Part shown: positions 58,420 to 64,000 of the stretch, piece after piece
Layout: every line of letters begins with the position of its first letter
How positions within the stretch are numbered: position 1 is the stretch's first letter
DNA from: Aeromicrobium flavum
GTDB lineage: Bacteria > Actinomycetota > Actinomycetes > Propionibacteriales > Nocardioidaceae
Length of the DNA stretch: 64,000 nt
Assembly (NCBI RefSeq): GCF_007992115.1
Contig: NZ_BJZQ01000003.1
Coordinates: 1-64,000 of the forward strand
Direction: 5' to 3'
The notes under the pieces: model-generated
The model's database searches: none
Seen by the model: only the letters and a program-made list of their open reading frames with translations
What the model was told of the DNA's origin: nothing
Translations under genes and position numbers: made by a program

Positions 58420-59594
58420 CCGAAGTTCTTCCCCTCGCCGCGGTAGGTCGGGATCAGCGAGGCCTGACCCGCGGTGTCGACGAGGGCGACCTGGTCGAAG
58501 CGCTCGCACATCTCGCCGGCCTTCGCGTGCCGGAAGAGGACGCGGTCGCCGATCGCGAGCGACCGCGCGACCTTGCCGCGCAGCGGCGTCTGGACCTCGC
58601 CGGCCCCCTCCGCGGGATAGAGCTCGAGGCCCTCGGGCCACACGGGCGTGGGCACGCGTGAGTCGCCCGCGGGACCGGAGGCGATGTACCCGCCGCCGAA
58701 GCACGTGGCGGCGTCCGGGGACGGCTTGCGGACCACCGAGAGCGCGAAGAACGCCGCCGGTCGCGGCGTGAACGAGCGGTAGTCGTCGAAGAGCGTGGGG
58801 ACGAACAGTCCGGATCCGGCCGCGAGCTCGGTGATCGTGGGGTCGTCGCGCCACACGTCGAGGCTGCCGGTGCCGCCGGCGTTGACGATCTGCAGGTCGG
58901 TCATGGACGACACGGCCTTGACGATCCGGCGCCGACGTTGCCGCAGCTCGGACGCGGAGCGTCGCTTGACCATCCGGATGGCGGCGCCGCTGTCGGGCAT
59001 CCCCGCGATCTGGGCGTCGTAGAACATCAGCCCGACGAGGTCGAAGCCGGGACGCTCGGCGATGGCCGCCGCGATCCGCTTCGTCTCGCGGGTCGTGTGG
59101 ACCGGTGAGCGGTGCGCGCCGAGGTGGGCGCCGAACACCCGCAGGGACGCGTCGACGTCGAGGCAGACCCGGATCGGCGGGTGCCCCGGGCCGGCGTAGG
59201 AGTCGATCAGGTCGAGGGCCTCGAGCGAGTCGACCATGACGGTGATCGACGCGAGCCGGCGCTCGTCCGCGACGAGGTCGGCGTACGCCTCGCGCTCGAC
59301 GCTGGGATACGCCAGCAGCACGTCGTCGACGCCGTGGTCGGCGAGCCACACCGACTCCGCCAGCGAGTAGGTCATGACGCCGCGGAACCCGTCCAGCGTC
59401 AGCACGTTCTTGATGATCGAGCGCACCCGGACGGACTTCGTGGCCAGTCGGACGGGCACGCCGCCGGCTCGCCGGACGAGGTCGCCGGCGTTGGCCCACA
59501 GCGCCTCCTCGTCGATCACGGCGTACGGCGTGTCGAGCAGGGAGGTGGCGCGCAGCAGGCGGGGGAACGGGGGAGTCAGGTCGAGGGGGGCCAC
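58416..59594 (-). CDS. PLP-dependent amino acid aldolase/deaminase (alanine racemase N-terminal fold)
   Basis: A 392-aa fold-type III PLP protein, related to D-threonine aldolase/D-serine deaminase-like proteins. PLP Lys is in VRLATKSVRVRSI (about residue 47); ICLDVDASLR-like and NAGGTGSLDVW strands follow. The C-terminal domain contains a metal-site-like FRHAKAGEMCERFDQ. The substrate is unknown. GTG 59594 is 6 nt after CATACT on the minus strand; ATG 59609 is an alternative inside the palindrome. Operon with the sugar-lactone oxidase. Confidence 0.82.
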   Translation of the reverse strand: MAPLDLTPPFPRLLRATSLLDTPYAVIDEEALWANAGDLVRRAGGVPVRLATKSVRVRSIIKNVLTLDGFRGVMTYSLAESVWLADHGVDDVLLAYPSVEREAYADLVADERRLASITVMVDSLEALDLIDSYAGPGHPPIRVCLDVDASLRVFGAHLGAHRSPVHTTRETKRIAAAIAERPGFDLVGLMFYDAQIAGMPDSGAAIRMVKRRSASELRQRRRRIVKAVSSMTDLQIVNAGGTGSLDVWRDDPTITELAAGSGLFVPTLFDDYRSFTPRPAAFFALSVVRKPSPDAATCFGGGYIASGPAGDSRVPTPVWPEGLELYPAEGAGEVQTPLRGKVARSLAIGDRVLFRHAKAGEMCERFDQVALVDTAGQASLIPTYRGEGKNFG

Positions 59595-59598
59595 GGGG

Positions 59599-59614
59599 CC
59601 AGTATGCATACTGG
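59599..59614. promoter_or_regulatory. 16-bp perfect palindrome containing two mirror-image -10 elements
   Basis: CCAGTATGCATACTGG is fully self-complementary. CATACT read on either strand ends 6 nt before a GTG start (59594 on minus, 59619 on plus; the last GG/CC of the palindrome lies in that spacer). It is both a shared divergent promoter and a likely operator. Confidence 0.6.
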
Positions 59615-59618
59615 TCGC

Positions 59619-60404
59619 GTGCGCCGACCCGTCCTGTTGCTCGTGTTGACGGCGTTCGTGCTGGGCGGCTGCTCGTGGGGGTCCGACCATCCCGACCCCG
59701 CCCCCACGCCGAACCCGCAGCCGAGGCCGACGCAGCAGATCTCGCTCGACGAGCTCGGCATCGCCCGGTGGCCCGCTCCGGACGAGGACCGGCTCCCGGA
59801 GCCGCCCGCGCGCCCCGAGGGCGTCGAGCCGGCCGAGTACGCGCGGATGGTGGCGGCGGTCCGGACCTGGGCGATCCAGGCGGCCACCTCGCCCGAGACC
59901 GTCGGCACCGGGTTGCCCGCGTCGCTGAAGGCGGCGATCGCCGACCTCGAGGACGCGCAGGACGAGGCGCCGGAGCTGGCCCGGGGGAACGTGCTGGACC
60001 CGGACCTCGAGGTGCTCACGTCGGGCCTCACGGGGGCGTGGACCGTGTCGGCCGACGACGAGGGCTCGGTGAACGTCTCGTTGCAGACCCGGACGGCCTA
60101 CGAGGTCCGCTCGCCCGGTGGTCCGGTGCGCGTCATCGGCGTCCTGCGGACCCAGGGCGTCATCGGCGGGCCCGACGACGACGGCTGGGGCACGATCACG
60201 GGCTGGCAGGAGTTCGGGGCCGCGGACTGCGCGACCGTGCTCGACGGCTTCCTCACGCCCGGCGGCGACGCCGACGACCAGCAGGCCGACCTCACGACGT
60301 TCGCCGAGATCGGCAACGGCGACGAGGCGATCACGCCCGAGCTGCCCGACGACGAGCGGGTCGACGAGGAGTTCGCGCGCACATGTCAGGCCGGACGGGT
60401 CTGA
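59619..60404 (+). CDS. Lipoprotein of unknown function
   Basis: A 261-aa exported lipoprotein. A short signal ends with the lipobox LGGC (Cys about residue 17), then a Pro-rich linker, a helical segment (YARMVAAVRTWAIQAATS), and a beta region (VSLQTRTAYEV, GVLRTQGVIGGPDDDGWGTI). I do not recognise a family. The GTG start is 6 nt after CATACT in the palindrome it shares with the PLP operon. The tRNA-Thr gene begins 36 nt after the stop. Confidence 0.65.
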   Translation: MRRPVLLLVLTAFVLGGCSWGSDHPDPAPTPNPQPRPTQQISLDELGIARWPAPDEDRLPEPPARPEGVEPAEYARMVAAVRTWAIQAATSPETVGTGLPASLKAAIADLEDAQDEAPELARGNVLDPDLEVLTSGLTGAWTVSADDEGSVNVSLQTRTAYEVRSPGGPVRVIGVLRTQGVIGGPDDDGWGTITGWQEFGAADCATVLDGFLTPGGDADDQQADLTTFAEIGNGDEAITPELPDDERVDEEFARTCQAGRV

Positions 60405-60410
60405 GGCTCG

Positions 60411-61466
60411 TTAGGATGAGCCGTCGGCCTCACCGCCGCGCCCCTGTAGCTCAGTCGGTAGAGCGCTTCTCTTGTAAAGAAGATGTCGCGGGTTCGAATC
60501 CTGTCGGGGGCTCCGCCGTGGTCCGGCGGGCGGTCGGGCCGCCCACGGGTTCTCGCGTCGCCACAGCGTCGGCAGGTGCAGGCGCACCCCGTCGCGGTCG
60601 GCCAGCCGTCCCAGCACGCGGAGCGTCACGTCGAGGTCGTCGCCGGCGTACGGCAGGGCCCGCAGCGGTGCGCTGAGCGGTCGGAAGAAGTCGTCCCAGT
60701 GGGTCAGCACCGCACGCCGTGCGCCGACCGCGGCGACGGTGTGCTGCCAGTACTGCGCGATGTAGTCCTCGCCGAGCACCCCGAGCTGGCCGACGCCGAG
60801 GTAGACCACGTCGGCCTGCCGACCGTCGAGTGCACCGGGCATGAAGCCGGCGCTGCCCTGGACGAGCGTGACACCGGAGTCCGGGTGCTCGACCAGCAGC
60901 GACCACGCCTCACCGCAGCGGTAGGCGGACGCCTTCGCCGGGGTCCGCAGCGGCTCGTCGATGGTGCCCGGGTAGCGATCGGGCGGGCAGTGCTCCGAGG
61001 GCACCGCGGTGACGGTCCACGGCCCGTACGCCGTGGGGGTCCAGGGTGTCAGGAGGCGGGTCTGCTCGGGCTCCAGGCCCGCGCCGGTGCCGACGTGGAG
61101 CGTGGAGGTGCCCCCGACCAGCAGGGCTCCGGTGCGCCGCGCGACCTCGGGGGAGTCCATCACGTGGTCGAAGTGGCTGTGCACCGGCAGCACGGCCTCC
61201 ACCCGTGGCGCGGTCGGACCCAGCAGCCCGAGCCGCTCCAGCCCCGCGTCGATCCGCTCGGGGACCGGCGCGATCCGGCCCACGCCGACCTTCAGCAGCG
61301 ACGGACGCGAGAAGAACCCGTCGACGACCAGGGCCGAGGCCCCGTCGTCGAACGAGAGCGTCGACACCCCGGCGAAGGTCACGCCGGGCCGGCCCTCGGC
61401 CGCCTCGGGGACGTCGAACAGGCTCGCGTACGGGGTCAGGTCCGGGCGACCGAGCTTCATGCGCAT
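60411..61466 (-). CDS. MBL-fold metallo-hydrolase whose frame runs through antisense tRNA-Thr
   Basis: A 351-aa metallo-beta-lactamase-fold protein with the metal motif HSHFDHVMD near residue 97 and further ligands in PSEHCPPD and THWDDF; the substrate is unknown. ATG 61466 is 6 nt after TAGGGT (minus strand). The natural domain seems to end near residue 310. The open frame continues across the complement of the tRNA-Thr gene (residues about 319-342, including the tell-tale SNPRHLLYKRSALPTELQ) and stops at 60411. Either the overlap is real or the C-terminus is altered by a change upstream. Confidence 0.8.
   Translation of the reverse strand: MRMKLGRPDLTPYASLFDVPEAAEGRPGVTFAGVSTLSFDDGASALVVDGFFSRPSLLKVGVGRIAPVPERIDAGLERLGLLGPTAPRVEAVLPVHSHFDHVMDSPEVARRTGALLVGGTSTLHVGTGAGLEPEQTRLLTPWTPTAYGPWTVTAVPSEHCPPDRYPGTIDEPLRTPAKASAYRCGEAWSLLVEHPDSGVTLVQGSAGFMPGALDGRQADVVYLGVGQLGVLGEDYIAQYWQHTVAAVGARRAVLTHWDDFFRPLSAPLRALPYAGDDLDVTLRVLGRLADRDGVRLHLPTLWRRENPWAARPPAGPRRSPRQDSNPRHLLYKRSALPTELQGRGGEADGSS
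60440..60512 (+). tRNA. tRNA-Thr(TGT)
   Basis: A 73-nt cloverleaf: acceptor GCCCCTG with CGGGGGC, D-loop AGCTCAGTCGGTAGAGC, anticodon stem CTTCT/AGAAG with loop CTTGTAA (anticodon TGT at 60473-60475), T-loop GGTTCGAATCC. The CCA end is not encoded. It lies antisense within the frame of the MBL-fold gene. Confidence 0.96.
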
Positions 61467-61517
61467 GCAGGCACCCTAGGCGCGACGGCCGGACCGCGGA
61501 CACCGTACGGTCGGAGC

Positions 61518-61853
61518 ATGGAGTCCACCGACCTGACCGACCTCGTCCGCGAACACCTCGACACCGCGCGCTCGGCACGAGCGGGACGCAGCGCCGTCGC
61601 CCTGCACCGGGGCCGGCACCACCAGCTGCGCCAGACCGTCATCGCGCTGTCCGCCGACCAGCGACTCGACGAGCACGAGGCCCCCTCGGAGGCGACCCTG
61701 CTCGTGCTGGCCGGCCGGGTGCGGCTGACCGCCGGCGACGAGTCCTGGGAGGGCGGCGCGAACGAGCTGCTCGTGATCCCCGACCGCCGCCACGACCTGC
61801 TCGCGCTCGAGGACGCGGCCGTCCTGCTCACGACGATCGTGGATGCCACCTGA
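61518..61853 (+). CDS. Small cupin-domain protein
   Basis: A 111-aa single-domain cupin: LDEHEAPSEATLLVLAGRVRL and LLVIPDRRHDLLALEDAAVLLTTI provide the two cupin half-motifs, with His/Glu ligands partly conserved. It may bind a metal and a small ligand; function unknown. ATG 61518 is 6 nt after TACGGT (61506-61511). It is divergent from the MBL-fold gene with 51 nt between starts. The frame is open upstream across the MBL region, but that part is not coding. Confidence 0.75.
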   Translation: MESTDLTDLVREHLDTARSARAGRSAVALHRGRHHQLRQTVIALSADQRLDEHEAPSEATLLVLAGRVRLTAGDESWEGGANELLVIPDRRHDLLALEDAAVLLTTIVDAT

Positions 61854-61899
61854 GGAGGGCCGCTCCGCGGGCGCCCGGGCACCTGAGACGATGCAGACC

Positions 61900-62766
61900 A
61901 TGGACGTTCCCCAGGCGCACAGCGACTTCATCCTGACCTTCGCCTGCCCCGACCGGGTCGGCATCGTCGCGGCGATCGCGTCGACCCTGGCGCAGGACGG
62001 CTGGACGATCACCGAGAGCCAGCAGTACGCCGACCCCGACACGCGCCGGTTCTTCATGCGGGTGCGGTTCTCGGCCGACCGCGCCGTCGCGCTGGACGAG
62101 GTGCGCACGACGCTGGCGCCGGTCCTCGAGCCGTTCGAGATGGACTGGGACCTGCACGACGCGTCCGCGCCGCTGCGCGTCGTGGTGATGGTGTCGAAGC
62201 AGGGCCACGTCCTCAACAACCTGCTGTTCCACACCCAGCAGGGGCAGGTGCCGATCGAGATCGTCGCCGTCGTCTCGAACCACCCCGACTGGCGCGACGT
62301 CGTGGAGTGGCACGGCATCGAGTTCCACCAGATCCGGGTCACGGCCGAGACCAAGCGCGAGACCGAGCAGTTCGTGCTCGACCTCATGGAGCGCACCGAC
62401 GCCGAGGCGCTGATCCTGGCTCGCTACATGCAGATCCTGACCGACCAGATGTGCCGCGACGTCCACGGCCGCGCCATCAACATCCACCACTCGCTGCTGC
62501 CCAGCTTCAAGGGCGCCCGACCGTACGAGCAGGCGCACCGGCACGGCGTCAAGGTCATCGGCGCCACCGCCCACTACGTCACGGCCGACCTCGACGAGGG
62601 GCCGATCATCGAGCAGGACTTCCGTCGGGTCGACCACCGGTCGTCGGCGGCCGAGCTGGCGGCCATGGGCCAGGACCTCGAGGCCCGTGCCCTCGTGCAC
62701 GCGGTGCGCGCGCACGCCGAGCACCGGGTGCTGCTGAACGGGATGAAGACGGTCGTCTTCGACTGA
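61900..62766 (+). CDS. purU: Formyltetrahydrofolate deformylase
   Basis: Hydrolyses 10-formyl-THF to THF and formate, balancing one-carbon pools with purine synthesis. The 288-aa product has an N-terminal ACT domain (FACPDRVGIVAAIASTL) and a C-terminal formyltransferase-like domain with the catalytic Asn/His/Asp set in INIHHSLLPSFKGARPYEQA and TADLDEGPIIEQD. I chose ATG 61900; ATG 61891 is an alternative. The stop is one base from the convergent gene's stop, so there is no space for a terminator. Confidence 0.94.
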   Translation: MDVPQAHSDFILTFACPDRVGIVAAIASTLAQDGWTITESQQYADPDTRRFFMRVRFSADRAVALDEVRTTLAPVLEPFEMDWDLHDASAPLRVVVMVSKQGHVLNNLLFHTQQGQVPIEIVAVVSNHPDWRDVVEWHGIEFHQIRVTAETKRETEQFVLDLMERTDAEALILARYMQILTDQMCRDVHGRAINIHHSLLPSFKGARPYEQAHRHGVKVIGATAHYVTADLDEGPIIEQDFRRVDHRSSAAELAAMGQDLEARALVHAVRAHAEHRVLLNGMKTVVFD

Positions 62767-62767
62767 C

Positions 62768-63001
62768 TCAGCCGAGCTCGCGCTCGGCCCGGGCGAGCCA
62801 GGTGAGCGCCCGGACGGCCTCCCAGGTGCCCGGCTTCAGCCGGCCTGCGGTCGTGCGCGCGGTGTCGAGCAGGCCGGACGCCTCGGGCCGACCGGACGCC
62901 TCGATCGCCAGCAGCGCGAGGGACTCGACAGCCTCCCACGTGCCCGGTTTGAGGCCGGCGGCCGTGGCGAGGGCGCGGTCCAGCGCCTCGCCGGCACTCA
63001 T
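62768..63001 (-). CDS. 77-aa protein made of a duplicated GLKPGTWEAV motif
   Basis: A 77-aa helical protein with two repeats of about 35 residues: GLKPGTWEAVESLALLAIEA and RLKPGTWEAVRALTWLARAE. It contains no membrane segment or metal motif, and I do not recognise a family. Its ATG overlaps the AI-2E transporter stop by 4 nt (ATGA), so it is translated with that transporter and may be its soluble partner (inference). The 3' end is one base from purU. Confidence 0.6.
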   Translation of the reverse strand: MSAGEALDRALATAAGLKPGTWEAVESLALLAIEASGRPEASGLLDTARTTAGRLKPGTWEAVRALTWLARAERELG

Positions 63002-64000
63002 CGCTGCTTGCCGCCCTCGTCCTCGACGGCGGCGGGGTCGGACGCGGTCGCCGGAGCGGTGGACGTCATCGCGACGGGGTCGCCGCCGGTGGTCAGCGTC
63101 GTGTCGATGCGCTCGTTGGCGTAGCGCAGGATCTCGGCGACGGTGGCGGTGACGGGCACCGCGAGGAACGCGCCGGTGATGCCGAACATCGAGCCGCCCG
63201 CGGTGACCGCCATGAGCACGACGGCCGGATGCAGGTTCATGCTCTTGCCCTGCAGCATCGGCGAGAGCACGTTGCCCTCGAGCTGCTGCACGGCGATGAT
63301 CACCGCGAGGATGATCAGCGCGTCCTGGGGGGAGTTGGTGACCAGGGTGACCAGCACCGCGATGGCGCCACTGGCGAACGCGCCGACGATCGGGATGAAG
63401 CCGCCGATGAAGGTGATGACCGCCAGCGGCACCCACAGCGGCTGGCCCACGAGCGCCAGCGCGACGCCGATCAGCACGGCGTCGATGAAGGACACCAGCG
63501 CCTGCGTCCGGATGAAACCGCCCAGCGTGTTCCACGCCCGGTAGAGCAGCTCGCGCAGGTGGCCGCCGACGCGGTGGCCGCCGAGACGCTCGACGTAGGG
63601 CAGGAAGCGGTGGCCGTCCTTGATGAACAGGAACGTCAGGATCAGGATCAGGACGGTGTTGACGATGACGTTGGTGGCGACGCCGATCGTCGAGAGGACG
63701 CCGCTGCTGATGTCGCCGGCGCTGTCGCGCAGCCAGTCCTCGACGGAGTTGAGCGCGTTGCTGATCTGGCCGGACTCGATCGGCAGTGGGCCGTTGACCA
63801 GCCAGTCCTGCACCTCGCCGACACCCTTGGCCGCACGGTCGGCGATCTGCGGCGCCTCGTCGACCAGCTGCGGGATGAGGATCGAGAACAGCACGCCCAG
63901 CGCCGCGAGGAAGCCGAGCATGACCAGGCCCGCCGCGGCCGCGGCCGGGACTCCCCGGTCGCGGAGCGCCTTGGCCGGCGGACCGAGGACCGTGGCGAAG
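62998..64000 (-). CDS. AI-2E family transporter (partial, 5' end beyond window)
   Basis: The C-terminal 334 codons of a polytopic membrane protein of the AI-2E/PerM family. The frame is open to the window edge. It contains hydrophobic segments (MLGFLAALGVLFSILIPQLV; VNTVLILILTFLFIKDGHRF), the family-conserved LVGQPLWVPLAVITFIGGFIPIVGAF stretch (in part), and EGNVLSPMLQGKSMNLHPA near the end. Transported solute unknown. The tail is Ala/Asp-rich. A 77-aa gene overlaps its stop by 4 nt. Confidence 0.85.
   Translation of the reverse strand, partial: FATVLGPPAKALRDRGVPAAAAAGLVMLGFLAALGVLFSILIPQLVDEAPQIADRAAKGVGEVQDWLVNGPLPIESGQISNALNSVEDWLRDSAGDISSGVLSTIGVATNVIVNTVLILILTFLFIKDGHRFLPYVERLGGHRVGGHLRELLYRAWNTLGGFIRTQALVSFIDAVLIGVALALVGQPLWVPLAVITFIGGFIPIVGAFASGAIAVLVTLVTNSPQDALIILAVIIAVQQLEGNVLSPMLQGKSMNLHPAVVLMAVTAGGSMFGITGAFLAVPVTATVAEILRYANERIDTTLTTGGDPVAMTSTAPATASDPAAVEDEGGKQR

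Noticed and set aside
60483-61517. Plus-strand extension upstream of the cupin gene
   Set aside because: It runs opposite the MBL-fold gene. The cupin start at 61518 has a TACGGT hexamer at the right spacing and gives a normal single-domain length.

Overview
The window is chromosomal DNA from a high-GC actinobacterium. Coding is dense, mostly with ATG/GTG starts and many 4-nt start/stop overlaps. The gene set and order fit Nocardioidaceae/Propionibacteriales: tilS-hpt-ftsH-folE-folP-folB-folK-DUF3180, mshA-YbjN-gpmA-regX3/senX3-phoU, lpqE-like/carD, and ispF-cysS-rlmB. A genus close to Aeromicrobium or Nocardioides is my inference from gene order, not a database result. No phage, integrase, insertion sequence or CRISPR array was seen.

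Layout. 1-5.2 kb: late cobalamin genes (cobU; cobT-cobS overlapping tag), an SCO6745-type gene divergent from a TetR regulator with a clear palindrome, and ppa. 5.2-17.5 kb: a housekeeping run with dacB, a DUF3516 helicase, a zincin, tilS, hpt, ftsH, and a folate operon folE-folP-(NTF2-like)-folB-folK-DUF3180. 17.5-29.9 kb: a cell-surface glycopolymer island with a GT4 glycosyltransferase, two CDP-glycerol glycerophosphotransferases, a GT2 enzyme, an unrecognised 369-aa gene, and the dTDP-rhamnose genes rfbA, rfbB and a fused rfbC-rfbD. 29.9-35.5 kb: SCP2-like protein, lipoprotein cyclophilin, acyl-CoA synthetase, purF-purM, DUF3073. 35.5-42.4 kb: MMPL transporter, branched-chain amino acid dehydrogenase, two SDR enzymes, a membrane fatty acid/sterol hydroxylase and a Lys/Ala-rich histone-like protein. 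42.4-50 kb: mshA, YbjN, two tandem paralogous SGNH-like proteins, a cysteine-free DsbA-fold protein, gpmA, senX3-regX3 and phoU. 49.8-57 kb: lpqE-like, carD, a TetR/MpaB pair, ispF (no ispD beside it), a C39 peptidase, cysS, rlmB. 57-64 kb: an ALO-type oxidase with a PLP enzyme, a lipoprotein, tRNA-Thr(TGT), an MBL-fold hydrolase whose frame runs antisense through the tRNA, a cupin, purU, a 77-aa duplicated-motif protein and a truncated AI-2E transporter.

The strongest global signal is regulatory. About half of the genes have a TANNNT or CANNNT hexamer ending exactly 6-7 nt before the start codon. That is the geometry of leaderless mRNAs, and it was used to choose many start codons here. Several convergent gene gaps hold related long inverted repeats: a 63-nt pair with compensatory base changes, and a pair filling two gaps of exactly 80 nt. 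Two perfect Crp-type palindromes sit before lipid-metabolism genes. A 16-bp palindrome places identical, symmetric leaderless promoters between two divergent genes. No gap without a gene exceeds about 170 bases.
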